Shown here in pieces: positions 6,316 to 17,272 of a stretch of DNA of 43,507 bases. A model generated the notes under the pieces. That model did no database searches. It was given only the letters and a program-made list of their open reading frames with translations, and was not told where the DNA came from. Origin of the DNA: a virus; IMG/VR virus record IMGVR_UViG_3300008107_000105, positions 1 through 43,507 of that record; one strand, given 5' to 3'. The first letter of the stretch is position 1; the number at the start of each line of letters is the position of its first letter. The translations under genes and the position numbers were made by a program.

Positions 6316-8655
6316 TTAATAAAGCTCAACCTGTGCCTCCATCTGTGCCTCAGTATTAGTTGCAGCAGTAGCACCAATAGTAGGACTAAGTAGATTTGTT
6401 ATAACCCAACCGCGTTCAGTATTATAAGTAGTACTACCAACACTAGTCTGAAACACGGTTGTATAATTAGTACCCAGCCACATTAACTCAACAAAAAATT
6501 CTGCGGCTTTTTTCGGGGTAGCACCAATTGTTGAAGTTGTTATAGTTCCGATTTGTGCCGCCGCACCTTCTGCAAATTTATTTATGTAAATATTTATATT
6601 TCCAGTACTACCACTACTAGGCCAATCATATTGGGTACCACTCTCGTATATCCTAGTTGGACATGCTATAATGTGGAGTGCCAGTCTTTGACCATTATAA
6701 ATACCATTAGGTATAAAAAGATCAAAGGCATCAGTTGAAACATCAATTGACGAATATGGGCCACCTTCCCATCCTATGTAAACGTCTACAAAGGAACTGT
6801 CCATTACAGATGCAGGTATGGTAAAACCGTAAAAAGCAGAATGACCAGCAGTAAGAGGATTAACCTTTACTTGTTTTCTGGTGTATCTAAATCTATTACT
6901 AACCTCTGTCATATCTTCTCTGGCATGAAACTTAGTACCTGTGCTACCAGTTGTACTATCTCTACCAACAACCTGTACCCCAAAATTAACCCCTTTACCG
7001 GACGAATCAGAATTAGTTACCTGGAATCCTATAAACCCGTTAACACCTGAAGTGTTGGTGATTTCAATAGAGGATGTCGTAACGTCAACTCTTTCTATCG
7101 CAGTACCTAATATATTCTTTCTAAATGTAGCCATTAAAGGCGCAACGACCGTGCCACCATGCTGTCTACTTACAATAATTGGATATTGATTAGTTGCAAT
7201 AGCATCCCCAGCGATGTGAATATGTCTATACGCTGTAGTAAAAGGAGAACCGTATGACGTTGCACCCCACGCCAGGTTACCTTTAATTCTCACCGCACCA
7301 TATAAACCAGATGAGGTAGAATTATCTACTCTTATTGAATTAGTAGAGGTTGAAGGTTCTAGGTATATATTACCTGAATTACTCGTATTAACCGTAATAT
7401 CACCGCCTGGTGAAATTAAATTAATTGCAGTCCCTCCCATATTAAGAACAAGACCTGCACTAATTGTAATATTTTGTAATGTTGTAGATATATCAATTGG
7501 TCCAATACCACTCTGCAATAAAATACCGCTAGAATCAACTCTAATTCTATTATTTGAGGTAGACGCCATCAAAACAGTATTACCCCAATGTGTAATGTTA
7601 TTGGCTTCATTTAATATTGTACCGGTCTTAGTAGTAGTTGTGGTAGGTATTGTAATATTACCACCAATTTCAAACAGCGCAGATGCACTGCCAAAAGAAG
7701 TTGATACCGAGAATTTTGCAGGTATAGAAGGATTAGAAGTTCCTACCACAAACGAGATATCAGATACCTCAGATCCTAATCCGCTTGGTGTAGGGTCAAC
7801 ACCTGATAAGAAATTGATTTGTTTACCAGAATAAAACTGTTGCCCTCTCTTAAGTGTATTAAGATTAAATCCAATAAGATCAGATAAAGATAGCGGGGAC
7901 GTAGCTGCCTTAGGAACGGTAATATTCAATGAATCATCTATACCTAAAGAAATATCAGAAAGATTTGCAACTGTGCTCTGTTCAAATTTATCACCAGGAA
8001 TTGCACCACCGCCCATAAATTTAATAGCGGCTGCACTTGAATCCTTTTGATGTACTAATACTGAAAGTATGCTTGAGTCTAACGACTTGGTCATTACATC
8101 AGGTATAAGAAATGCCGAGGTAAAGCTTATACCACTTGGCGGTATCGCTGTTGTTGCAACTCCACCAAGAATCGCAACCGATATACCTTCGTTAGTTACT
8201 TGATTTGCACCAGATGAAGTACCGCCTGGCATAGGAACTATATAGGCAACGTTTTGATTATTTATAGAAGCAGCACCAGGATAACCACCGGCATAATTAA
8301 AACCAAAACTAGAACCAGAAGGCCCGGTAGGTCCGGCTAAATTAGTATTTGTTAATGTCCAAAGAGTTCCATTATATTGCCAAACATCACCATTAGATTG
8401 CAAGTAATAATCATCCTCTTCAACAGTAGGTATGATTAATGTATTTGGATCTGTTCCTGGTGCAACGACAGGATCATCATACCAAGTAGCACCGCGTAGC
8501 CCTCTCCCACCAACCGGACCAGTAGGTCCAGCAATACCTTGGGGGCCAACAGGACCACCACCATTTAACAATAATTGATCAAAATTAAAATTGATCTTAT
8601 TTACTGCCTGTGAAATGGTATCTGATGCTATTAATTCTTGTATCGTGATCGCCAT
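6316..8655 (-). CDS. Tail fibre/baseplate fibre protein with short collagen-like segment
   Basis: This is a 779-residue protein. The N terminus MAITIQELIASDTISQAVNKINFNFDQLL resembles that of the 217-aa protein at 19409-20062, so both may dock to the same baseplate site. A collagen-like segment, GGGPVGPQGIAGPTGPVG, follows at about 32-49, with a second GPTGPSG near 110. A long Ser/Thr/Ile-rich beta region (about 200-470) reads like a beta-helical shaft. A more globular C-terminal region (about 560-779) includes RFRYTRKQVKVNPLTAGHSA. Fibre shafts of this kind carry host recognition at the distal end. It follows the 1555-aa protein by 8 nt. The receptor is not predictable. Confidence 0.65.
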   Translation of the reverse strand: MAITIQELIASDTISQAVNKINFNFDQLLLNGGGPVGPQGIAGPTGPVGGRGLRGATWYDDPVVAPGTDPNTLIIPTVEEDDYYLQSNGDVWQYNGTLWTLTNTNLAGPTGPSGSSFGFNYAGGYPGAASINNQNVAYIVPMPGGTSSGANQVTNEGISVAILGGVATTAIPPSGISFTSAFLIPDVMTKSLDSSILSVLVHQKDSSAAAIKFMGGGAIPGDKFEQSTVANLSDISLGIDDSLNITVPKAATSPLSLSDLIGFNLNTLKRGQQFYSGKQINFLSGVDPTPSGLGSEVSDISFVVGTSNPSIPAKFSVSTSFGSASALFEIGGNITIPTTTTTKTGTILNEANNITHWGNTVLMASTSNNRIRVDSSGILLQSGIGPIDISTTLQNITISAGLVLNMGGTAINLISPGGDITVNTSNSGNIYLEPSTSTNSIRVDNSTSSGLYGAVRIKGNLAWGATSYGSPFTTAYRHIHIAGDAIATNQYPIIVSRQHGGTVVAPLMATFRKNILGTAIERVDVTTSSIEITNTSGVNGFIGFQVTNSDSSGKGVNFGVQVVGRDSTTGSTGTKFHAREDMTEVSNRFRYTRKQVKVNPLTAGHSAFYGFTIPASVMDSSFVDVYIGWEGGPYSSIDVSTDAFDLFIPNGIYNGQRLALHIIACPTRIYESGTQYDWPSSGSTGNINIYINKFAEGAAAQIGTITTSTIGATPKKAAEFFVELMWLGTNYTTVFQTSVGSTTYNTERGWVITNLLSPTIGATAATNTEAQMEAQVELY

Positions 8656-8663
8656 TATTCTTT

Positions 8664-11600
8664 TTATTTTTTAACTATTGTAACACTGAACCCGAAAGAC
8701 TCAGAGAAACCAGTCCTTTTGTTATATATTAAGCTTAAATCAAACGGATTAGTATTAAGTATCTTGGTAGATACATTCTGATTTATGTTTAACCCAGCTG
8801 CCGATTTTTCGCTATTTGTTAATTCGGCTGTTGTGTAAATTGATCCAGTCTTTTCTCGGGATGATCTAACATAAAAATCAATGTTACCTACTTTATAAAG
8901 ACTTAAGATATTTAATTCAATATACTTATTCACATCATCATTAAGAGTTGTAATATCACCAAATCCAAATGCAGTATTAACATACTTTTCAAATTGTGGC
9001 TTTATGTAGTTAAATAGATATTCGGTTAATCTCTTTTGTATAAACATGTAAAATTGAACATAAGGTACAGTTTCATTATACATAAACGTTCCATCTATTA
9101 AACTAGGATCCTTTATTGCATCTTGGAAATACTCTGAAGGAATAAATGTTTCAAGAGTTATTTGTTGAGGAACTTTCAAATACTTAGATCCAAAAAATGA
9201 TTTCTTTTCAAGCATTGAAAGGGTTCCAATAACTGATTGTATTTTAGACTTATCAATACTCTTTGTAAAATACCCAGGTTCCCAGTTAGATGAAAAAATG
9301 TAATAATCTTTATAATCAATACCTACTTCATTAATTAGCGGATAGAGACTTAAGAATGCGCTATCAGAAGATAACTCTAAAACCGTTGACGGATCTTCTT
9401 GGTTTACTTTATGATAAAAATAGTTTTTAAGTATTCCGAATAATTCATGCTGACTATAAAACTGTGAATTTGAATATCTGCATAAATTAAATACCTTCCA
9501 CTTATATAATTCATCAGGTATTGGATTGCCTGTTGAAGTAGTTCCTGTATTTCCAGTTACACCAGTATTTCCAGTTACACCAGTATTTCCAGTCGTTCCT
9601 GTATAATAACCATTAGAAAAGTCTACATTGGCATAAGGGTCTCTGAAGAAAACAATATCTTTAGCCAAAGGTTTAAACCAGCCTGAATGTCTAGCTATTG
9701 GGGTAAGATTAGGTTTATCTAATAGAGATAAATCATAACCAATAATATCTGTTAAGTTAAAGATAGTCGGCTTATTTTGATCAGGTAAAATTCCAACATA
9801 TATTGACTTAAGGATATCATCCTGTGGTCTTAGCTGAATTGAAAAAGTTTGAGCAAGACTGCCATCACTTGCAAGAACCTGATTTCCATTTTTATCAATA
9901 GTTTCATAAACGATATTAGGATTTCCTAAATTAACATCAGTAATTATATTTGCAAAACTTAAACTATCAAACGTACTTAAATAACCATTAAATCCACCAC
10001 CTATTAATGTATAAACAGCAGACTTAAGTTTTACTGTAGGTGGAGCTGGCGAAGGTAAAGTAAAAGATAAACCATTCTTAAGAATAGTTGTTGCATAAAA
10101 TTGAGTATCTGAAACGATTTTTGATATTCCCTCTATTCTATATAAGTCACCGTCTATCGTAAACTCTATTGGATTATATTGACCACCTGAACCTATTGTA
10201 ATATCTCTAATAAATCTGGTAGCATTACCTTCAAGGTCACTTATACCTTGGATCAAATATTGTCCGACTGCTGGTGAAAATGAAGATGAAGTAAAACTTA
10301 TAGCGCCTTGCATTATAGAATTTTCATAAGATGAATTTCCTACAGGCGTACAATCGGTTAAGGTTTGGATTGAACTGTTTAATGAATAGAGAGAAGTTCT
10401 ATCTATAGACTTCCCAGCAGGATTTAAGCATTCATTTTCAAATGATATGAAAATCAACATTACTATTGTTTTCCACTTTTCATTTTTAATAAACTTAATC
10501 TGCTTTTTTGGCTTTCCTGGTTCATTAGGAATTAACATAACAGAGAACCTATAATCATTAAATGAACCATCCTTGATGTACGAAAGCTTATCAGCGTTAA
10601 AGTTTGCTTTTTCATCACCTGACGATTTCTTCTTTGCAATAATTCTAACTCCTCTTAAAAATGACTCTGCGTAATTTAATTTATTACCGCCAGAAAATCT
10701 CCCATATCTTAGTTGTCTATCAATAAGATTAATATTGTTTCCATTAACAAATCGGTCCGCTATAAAATACTCATCAAAATAGTTTTTATCAACTCGCTGA
10801 AACGTACCGGTGTTAGCACCTAAAGTATCAGTTGGTGATTGATCAAAATAGCTCCACGATTCTCTTATTGCATCATTCGTAAAATAAGAAGGAAACTCAC
10901 AAAGATAATACCACTCGTGACTAAACCCATCAGGTGATCTCCCAGTATTCCATTGAGATGGTGCAAAGTTATTAATTCCAAATGCAAGATTAATATCTAA
11001 TCTATATGGATTGTTTCTTACATCAGTACCGCCATCATACCAACACCACTTATTAATGTAAGGTACTACTCTCGATGCAACAGCCTGTTCCTTTAAGTAA
11101 TTTTCTTCAAGTCTTTGATATTCTGATTCTATATCAACTTCGGTATTTACATCAGGGTCAGAACCTTTAAGTAGCCCAATAAGATTAGAAAAACCACCGT
11201 CATTATAAAATGATCTAATATCAGGCCAATCGCTTACACCAAAATAATTCAGAGAACCTGTAACGCCCGTAACCCCAGTGGCCGGTGGTGTACCTTGATT
11301 ATATCTTGATATTTCATAATTCAACTCACCTAATTGACTATATGTGTTATCATAAAAATCAAAATCAAAATCTCTTATAGGGAATAATGAAAATCTACCA
11401 AACTTAGGAGTAAAGTCAGCATATAAAGCAACTTGGCTAGATTTACTAACTTCAATTTGATTACCATCTAAAGTAATTATAACATAATCATCAATTCCTC
11501 TATATCCAGTTTGTGTACCGTTTCCGCTAAAAATAGGTTCATCTAGGTATGGAACCCAATCGGATATTAATACATAACCTGCTTTAGATTTAACATAATC

Positions 11601-13331
11601 GCCTTTTATAAATCTATCTTGGTCTCCAGCTGAAACTTTAAGTAAAGCTTGTGGAGTATCGTTTCCTCCTACAAAAAATGTACCAGGATTTACTTCAGAA
11701 GTTAAAGGATATGTAACTAAAGAATCAATTAATTCTGGATATGCTACCCATGAAACAGAAAAATTAAGTCTATTAAATCTGCTACCACCAAACCTAGATT
11801 GTAAATAAACAGTTGATCCATTTATAGTAGAATCAAAAAATCTGGAATCTGCATTAATACCAAATGTAATTGCTTTAGAAATAGCCGATGCAATTTCGGC
11901 AGGTGTACCTGTTGGATTAAAGAAACTTTCAAATGAAGTTCCAGGTCCTGATGTTAATGATGTATTTGCAGATACTTGCCCTATTTGATTTATTCCATCA
12001 TAGAAGGTTATTGAAGCACCAATTGGAATTTCTCCTATAACTTTTAGATATGCTGTAGCTTTACCTAATCTATTTATGGTTTCTGCTGTTGCAAAAGTAT
12101 CAAGCTTATCATATCCTGCTAAAAGAGATACATCTAGTTTTTTATCAAAAAGTCTTAATTGGTTTGTACTCCAAACGGACCCCTTCTTTATCGTATGAAA
12201 TTGATCATCTTTATCTTTAACATAGAAAATGGATTCAACTTCATTTACTCTGTTTGGAGTTGGAATACCAGTTACTGTGTTTATTGATGATGGGTCAAGA
12301 TATAAGACTATTCCTCTTTCGTTTGTTATATTAAACGGTGTATTTAGAAATTGTGATACTTGGTTAATATTTGTAATTTTAGGTAATTGGCTTTTCTCTG
12401 TACTCTCATAAAAACCTGTACCTGATATCTTAAATGATCCTTCTTCTATTTCATTAACATACAATCCAAAATACCTATTCATTGAATAATCTGCTGCATC
12501 GGCATCGCTAAATAAAAACTCTAAGTTTATTAGGTTTGCCAATAAGACACCGTTTCTTTGGAATCCTTGAGTAATGTAATACTCATTTTGGATAATAGAT
12601 GCATCCTTTGTAATTAAATCATCATACGAAAAGCTACCAGACGATGTAAACCCGCCATTAAAATAGGATATCCCATTCCATGTTATAGGCTCATCTTGTC
12701 TCCAACTAACTGTTAAAGGCGCCTTAGGAAATGCATCTTGAGATCTATATGTTCTAAGATAAGAACCTAATTTTGAAGTTTCTCTTAAATCAAAGGTTTT
12801 AATTGCAGTACAATTTTGCAAAACAAACTTTGAAAATTCTTCTGCGGTTTGAGCAGATGATTCCCCGTTATTAGAAAATGCTGCATTATAATTATTAACA
12901 GCAGAAGGATCATCTAATCTAAAAACTACAAAATAATTTGGTATTTGTTCGTTTAACCAAAGAGGCGCCAATAAACCTAAATCTTCTGTATATGATTCTG
13001 ATGCAATTGATCTTGTACCATACGCATAAAACATTTCATATTGACCATCAAATGAAGATAAAACTGACGTATCACGAAACTCTTGAAATACTTCATATGC
13101 TAATTCAGCAGGAAATGTCCCATTCTTAAAAAATCTAAATACATCCTTATCATATGTTGAAGTACCATCTATCTTAAATGCCTTAAATGAAGATGAGGCT
13201 AGTTGTGTATTTGCACTAAATGACTCTAGGTACAAATCACTACCATTCGATACAAGTTTTACATTACCAGTTAATTTTGGATTAGTACGTACTAAACTGT
13301 ATGAAGCTTTATCAAATAAAGGCTCTGCCAT
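8664..13331 (-). CDS. Giant baseplate/tail structural protein (1555 aa)
   Basis: This is the largest protein in the window. The start MAEPLFDKASYSLVRTNPKLTGNVKLVSNGSD follows an A-rich leader and hairpin. The protein is beta-rich and rich in Tyr, Phe, Asn and Ser, with no signal peptide or enzyme motif. A collagen-like stretch, GNTGVTGNTGVTGNTG, lies at about 1245-1265 and is encoded by an 18-nt tandem repeat. The C-terminal part has predicted helices (VQFYMFIQKRLTEYLFNYIKPQFEKYV) and ends in a beta segment. Position after gp7-like and 1285-aa genes suggests the outer baseplate, where T4 has gp9, gp10, gp11 and gp12. I do not recognise a T4 homologue. It could carry an adhesin. Confidence 0.6.
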   Translation of the reverse strand: MAEPLFDKASYSLVRTNPKLTGNVKLVSNGSDLYLESFSANTQLASSSFKAFKIDGTSTYDKDVFRFFKNGTFPAELAYEVFQEFRDTSVLSSFDGQYEMFYAYGTRSIASESYTEDLGLLAPLWLNEQIPNYFVVFRLDDPSAVNNYNAAFSNNGESSAQTAEEFSKFVLQNCTAIKTFDLRETSKLGSYLRTYRSQDAFPKAPLTVSWRQDEPITWNGISYFNGGFTSSGSFSYDDLITKDASIIQNEYYITQGFQRNGVLLANLINLEFLFSDADAADYSMNRYFGLYVNEIEEGSFKISGTGFYESTEKSQLPKITNINQVSQFLNTPFNITNERGIVLYLDPSSINTVTGIPTPNRVNEVESIFYVKDKDDQFHTIKKGSVWSTNQLRLFDKKLDVSLLAGYDKLDTFATAETINRLGKATAYLKVIGEIPIGASITFYDGINQIGQVSANTSLTSGPGTSFESFFNPTGTPAEIASAISKAITFGINADSRFFDSTINGSTVYLQSRFGGSRFNRLNFSVSWVAYPELIDSLVTYPLTSEVNPGTFFVGGNDTPQALLKVSAGDQDRFIKGDYVKSKAGYVLISDWVPYLDEPIFSGNGTQTGYRGIDDYVIITLDGNQIEVSKSSQVALYADFTPKFGRFSLFPIRDFDFDFYDNTYSQLGELNYEISRYNQGTPPATGVTGVTGSLNYFGVSDWPDIRSFYNDGGFSNLIGLLKGSDPDVNTEVDIESEYQRLEENYLKEQAVASRVVPYINKWCWYDGGTDVRNNPYRLDINLAFGINNFAPSQWNTGRSPDGFSHEWYYLCEFPSYFTNDAIRESWSYFDQSPTDTLGANTGTFQRVDKNYFDEYFIADRFVNGNNINLIDRQLRYGRFSGGNKLNYAESFLRGVRIIAKKKSSGDEKANFNADKLSYIKDGSFNDYRFSVMLIPNEPGKPKKQIKFIKNEKWKTIVMLIFISFENECLNPAGKSIDRTSLYSLNSSIQTLTDCTPVGNSSYENSIMQGAISFTSSSFSPAVGQYLIQGISDLEGNATRFIRDITIGSGGQYNPIEFTIDGDLYRIEGISKIVSDTQFYATTILKNGLSFTLPSPAPPTVKLKSAVYTLIGGGFNGYLSTFDSLSFANIITDVNLGNPNIVYETIDKNGNQVLASDGSLAQTFSIQLRPQDDILKSIYVGILPDQNKPTIFNLTDIIGYDLSLLDKPNLTPIARHSGWFKPLAKDIVFFRDPYANVDFSNGYYTGTTGNTGVTGNTGVTGNTGTTSTGNPIPDELYKWKVFNLCRYSNSQFYSQHELFGILKNYFYHKVNQEDPSTVLELSSDSAFLSLYPLINEVGIDYKDYYIFSSNWEPGYFTKSIDKSKIQSVIGTLSMLEKKSFFGSKYLKVPQQITLETFIPSEYFQDAIKDPSLIDGTFMYNETVPYVQFYMFIQKRLTEYLFNYIKPQFEKYVNTAFGFGDITTLNDDVNKYIELNILSLYKVGNIDFYVRSSREKTGSIYTTAELTNSEKSAAGLNINQNVSTKILNTNPFDLSLIYNKRTGFSESFGFSVTIVKK
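9547..9593. repeat. 18-nt tandem repeat encoding GNTGVT
   Basis: Two perfect 18-nt units (9547-9564 and 9565-9582) and a partial third (9583-9593) encode the collagen-like segment of the 1555-aa protein. Confidence 0.9.
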
Positions 13332-13354
13332 CTAATTATCACTTTTTTTATTTA

Positions 13355-13374
13355 TTCACTAAACGATTAGTGAA
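13355..13374 (-). other. Intergenic RNA hairpin
   Basis: Eight-base arms TTCACTAA (13355-13362) and TTAGTGAA (13367-13374) enclose a 4-nt loop. The hairpin lies between the 1285-aa and 1555-aa genes and just before the A-rich translation-initiation leader of the latter. There is no T tract after the stem in the coding direction, so it is more likely a processing or stability element than a terminator. Confidence 0.5.
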
Positions 13375-13392
13375 AACCAGATAACAACCTAA

Positions 13393-16300
13393 TTATGAAT
13401 TTTGCGGACTTGATCCTCTAGTTAAACCACCTTGAATAACACCACCTGATTTAACCGTTTGGTTAACTTTAGTTTCTACTACGCTTGGTCTAAGTTGAGA
13501 AATAACTTTTTCAAGATCACCAAGTCCTTTTGTAACAGATATTGATGGGAACACGTCAACGTTAAGGTTATCAGATTTGTATTTGGCAAATAATTCAATA
13601 TCATACTGATAAACATTATCAGCATTTGGCCAGATATCAAAACCAATTTTCTTAGCATATGTTAAATTAGTAATTGCACCAGTAGAATCTCCTGCTATAT
13701 TTCCTAATCCACCAGACGAACCAGACCCGGTACCAAAATAGTCAGTCATTCTGTATTGGTATACCATAGGTATGTTTATTGAATTTTGACTTCCAAATTG
13801 AATGATCTTACTAGACTGAACAGAGTCTCCATCGACCTGAACCATTTCATGATCATCGGCAGATATGAATAGATAAGATCCACATGTTTGTCTTCCTAGC
13901 AAATACTGGTCAAATGATTCAAATGATGTTTTAGTATTCCTTGAATAGTCAACAAAATTAGGATCTGTATTATCACTTAATGCAGGAATAAACATTAATG
14001 TTGGGCTAGCTTGAAGAGTTTGTCCGCTATTAAAGTTAATTATTGTTGATGCCAATTGATTTAAGTCGGCAACATTTTCATTTAGATAAATTGATTGTTG
14101 TTTACCTTTAAGTTGGTCGGATGCTAATGGTATAAATTTAGAATGTCTAAATAATACGCGAGCTGTGCCATTACCTGTAGGTGCTGTACAATCTATCGGA
14201 GATGTTAATGAAGCAGGTAAAGTTGCTGTATCACCAGTTACATATACATATGCAGCTCTATATGCAGCATAAGAGGCCACCCATGGGTGATTGATATGTA
14301 CCTCTATACTATCATCACCTTGCGGCAAATCATATGCTGCAGCTGTAGTTGGATTGCCTGATGCATCAAATCCACCACCCCAGATAAATTCACCTGCGGT
14401 TATAGTTGATGAGAAGTTGTCCTTTAGAAAAAAGTTTTCACAAGTATCTAGGTTAAAAGTATAATCATCATCAGGGTTTATGTAATTGTAAAAGGTCTCC
14501 TCAGATGAAACATCTTTAAATCTTGAGAATATAAACTGATTTTTATTCTGTGCAGATTGATAAGGTGCTAATGAAACATCTTGACCAAACTTATTAGCAG
14601 ATGTAACTGTTGGGTTGGTTAAGATTAATGGGGCCAAATCGTATTTACGAATTGTATTATAGTCATTATCATTCGTTTCAAATGTAGCTCTACCTGTACT
14701 CTGATTAGCAGCACTATTATCTAGCCACGAATATGTTGCAGGTAAAATAACAGAACCTGACGCCGCCTCACTGTTAGTATAACCAGGTGATTCTGATTGC
14801 TTAACCATACGAGTACGAGATCCTGCAATTCTTGCAATTAATCTTAAACCGGTTTGTTCTGCATTAGAAAGATTAATAAAGAAGGTCTTTGTAATGATTG
14901 CTCCTCTAGGATCATCAAGATTCTTAACTTCATTAAAGTAGAATCCTGCGAATACTTTAGTGGTTGAATTACGCTTAATTGCAATGGTATTTCCTTGATC
15001 ATCAATTAGATTAACCACAAGTTCACCTGCAGCATTTCTAAGAATTTCAGAGAATTCATCAAGTCTAGCTTGCATTTCAACTAGTTTAGAAAATAGATCC
15101 ACTGGTGTTTGACTCTCTGACAAGAATCCTGAAGCAATAACTGTAGCAGTATGAGCATAATATTTTTCATTTGCTGTAAATGAACTACTTAAATGTTCAT
15201 CAATTCCTTTTGCTCTAAGACTTTCCTCAAGACTTACTTTTGCAATGTCTTGTTTATTTTGATTAAGTATTGCCTCAACTGCACTATCAGAACTTAAATC
15301 GGCTGGGAAGTCTACTCTTACCGAGTCAGACCATTCACTTTCTAATGGATTAGATGGCCATCCTGCTTCCGATATTGACTTAACTTGAAACTCTAGAATT
15401 TCACCTTTTCTAATAGGAAGATCAACCTGATTAATATTTACAGCATCTGCATTATCATTATTAATAGGATCCCATTGATAAAGACCAGTAATTGGATTTT
15501 TTGATCGTGGTCTTAATACGCTTTCAATAATTTCATAATTTGAAAATGCGCCTTGGCTAGTACTATTACCATCTACAAAAGTAAATTGATCAACTGGGTT
15601 AGCCGCACCGTCCTGTGAAAGATATCTATATCTTATCTTAAACTTAACAATAGATTGAGACCCGGTCGCTGGAGTTGATTTCTCCTGAGGCATTGGCCAA
15701 AAACCGCGAACTCTATATTTAGGTGTAATACTTGCTACGGAGTTGTCTTTACTGTTTGCATCAATTTCTTTTACTATAGATGCATATAATTCTGCCTGAG
15801 TACTTCTATCAGTTATTAAACCTTGAAGAGCATTCTTATCAGCGTCCCTCTCAACATTTGTAACATAATTAGTAGTTTGAATTTTTGATCTATACTGAGA
15901 AATTGCAGTATCTAATTCTTTAAGACTAGATGTAAGTGTATTTTTCTGGTTATTAAGATCTTGTAATTGTACAATTGCATCAGAATTAGTTACCTGTCCA
16001 TTTACTAACTTAACCTTAAAGTCTGTTGAAGCTAAAGATGGTGAATTAGGAATTAATCCTTCTCTTGATGTTGGTAATTTATCTTGTGCAAATGATAATA
16101 GGAACTTACCAAAGTCAACTGCATATTTTTGATAATAGTCGGCTAAAGTTTGTTGCGTGCCATCGGCAGCAATAGTGGTTAATGTGTTAGTATAGAATCC
16201 AGCACCAGGAGACCAATTAACAGAAGGTATCTTAGAATCTGGATCAATTGGCTTAATGAATACAACACATCTTTCATTAAATCCTACAGTAACATCAACC

Positions 16301-17250
16301 TGCACATTATCATTTATAGCAGATCCAATCTTAAGAGCATCTGCCCCAATTTGGATTGCTTTAGTTCCTTCAACAAGATCAAGGATAACTGAATTTGTAC
16401 TAGTATCAACACTCTTTACAATGTATCTTGTATCAACAGGGTTAGATACAACTTCTAAACTATCACCTACCTTTAGCTGTATTGTATCATCAAAGTCAGC
16501 CAATGAATCCGTATATAGTACCTTATTTAACTTATAAGATTTCTTCTGAGATGTGACAGAAACACCATTAATCTCCTCAGTAAAAGTAATATCTGATATC
16601 CTAGTTACACTAAAGTTACCGGTGTATCTTTTTGTTCTTGGCGGTAAATCAACAACGGCCTCATCTAATACATATGATATGTTTCTCTCTACTATCTGTT
16701 GTAAAAATGTAAAGTAATCAATATCAGATTTTCCATTAAATGTATTTTCAAAGAATTGTATTTTAGCCTGAGTATTAGCATCTAAAATATATCTTTGAAT
16801 AATTGCCTTTTCTGTATCAATAGGAACTTGCCCGGTTAAATCAAATGATATATAAAGAAGAGGGTTAATAAGTTCTTCAAAAAACCAGTTAGGCTTTATA
16901 TTAAATTCATTAATAGAATTTATAGCAGTTAGGTTAGGTGCCTCGGTTGGAAGCTTAGCTAATACTAATTTTCTAAATGTACCATCAGCAAGTCTAACTG
17001 AACTTGCACCACCATTAACATTAGTTATGGTTTGTATGTTATTATCTAAACGATTAATAGAATTCTTTAAGTACCCAAATGACGGAATGGTCAAGCGAGA
17101 TAGTGTCCCATCCTCATTCTGTATGTTTATCGTAACTGACTCCTGACTAGAAGTAATTGCCTGATTCACTCTCTCAAAACTCTCTAATGAATTATTAAAA
17201 AGTCTTAGCAGTTCAGGTAACAGTGTTGATATTGAATTATTTTCAGCCAT
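13393..17250 (-). CDS. Large baseplate structural protein with fibronectin-like region (1285 aa)
   Basis: This is a 1285-residue protein with no signal peptide. The N terminus (1-75) has a helical part (ELLRLFNNSLESFERVNQAI) and a strand pair (VTINIQNEDGTLSRLTIPSFG). Residues 430-490 look coiled-coil (LQDLNNQKNTLTSSLKELDT). Around 530-650, segments such as VKFKIRYRYLSQDG, ILEFQVKSISEAGWPSNPLE and SEWSDSVRVDFP have the strand spacing and W-S-D signature of a fibronectin type III-like domain. The final 100 residues (FDIWPNADNVYQYDIELFAKYK, VFPSISVTKGLGDLEKVI) could anchor it. Placed directly after the 704-aa protein, it probably belongs to the wedge periphery. No T4 equivalent is evident. Confidence 0.6.
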   Translation of the reverse strand: MAENNSISTLLPELLRLFNNSLESFERVNQAITSSQESVTINIQNEDGTLSRLTIPSFGYLKNSINRLDNNIQTITNVNGGASSVRLADGTFRKLVLAKLPTEAPNLTAINSINEFNIKPNWFFEELINPLLYISFDLTGQVPIDTEKAIIQRYILDANTQAKIQFFENTFNGKSDIDYFTFLQQIVERNISYVLDEAVVDLPPRTKRYTGNFSVTRISDITFTEEINGVSVTSQKKSYKLNKVLYTDSLADFDDTIQLKVGDSLEVVSNPVDTRYIVKSVDTSTNSVILDLVEGTKAIQIGADALKIGSAINDNVQVDVTVGFNERCVVFIKPIDPDSKIPSVNWSPGAGFYTNTLTTIAADGTQQTLADYYQKYAVDFGKFLLSFAQDKLPTSREGLIPNSPSLASTDFKVKLVNGQVTNSDAIVQLQDLNNQKNTLTSSLKELDTAISQYRSKIQTTNYVTNVERDADKNALQGLITDRSTQAELYASIVKEIDANSKDNSVASITPKYRVRGFWPMPQEKSTPATGSQSIVKFKIRYRYLSQDGAANPVDQFTFVDGNSTSQGAFSNYEIIESVLRPRSKNPITGLYQWDPINNDNADAVNINQVDLPIRKGEILEFQVKSISEAGWPSNPLESEWSDSVRVDFPADLSSDSAVEAILNQNKQDIAKVSLEESLRAKGIDEHLSSSFTANEKYYAHTATVIASGFLSESQTPVDLFSKLVEMQARLDEFSEILRNAAGELVVNLIDDQGNTIAIKRNSTTKVFAGFYFNEVKNLDDPRGAIITKTFFINLSNAEQTGLRLIARIAGSRTRMVKQSESPGYTNSEAASGSVILPATYSWLDNSAANQSTGRATFETNDNDYNTIRKYDLAPLILTNPTVTSANKFGQDVSLAPYQSAQNKNQFIFSRFKDVSSEETFYNYINPDDDYTFNLDTCENFFLKDNFSSTITAGEFIWGGGFDASGNPTTAAAYDLPQGDDSIEVHINHPWVASYAAYRAAYVYVTGDTATLPASLTSPIDCTAPTGNGTARVLFRHSKFIPLASDQLKGKQQSIYLNENVADLNQLASTIINFNSGQTLQASPTLMFIPALSDNTDPNFVDYSRNTKTSFESFDQYLLGRQTCGSYLFISADDHEMVQVDGDSVQSSKIIQFGSQNSINIPMVYQYRMTDYFGTGSGSSGGLGNIAGDSTGAITNLTYAKKIGFDIWPNADNVYQYDIELFAKYKSDNLNVDVFPSISVTKGLGDLEKVISQLRPSVVETKVNQTVKSGGVIQGGLTRGSSPQNS

Positions 17251-17272
17251 TTAATTTAGATACTTTTATTAT

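Noticed and set aside
9547-9593. CRISPR-like repetition
   Set aside because: Units are contiguous, in frame and code for Gly-Asn-Thr repeats. There are no spacers.
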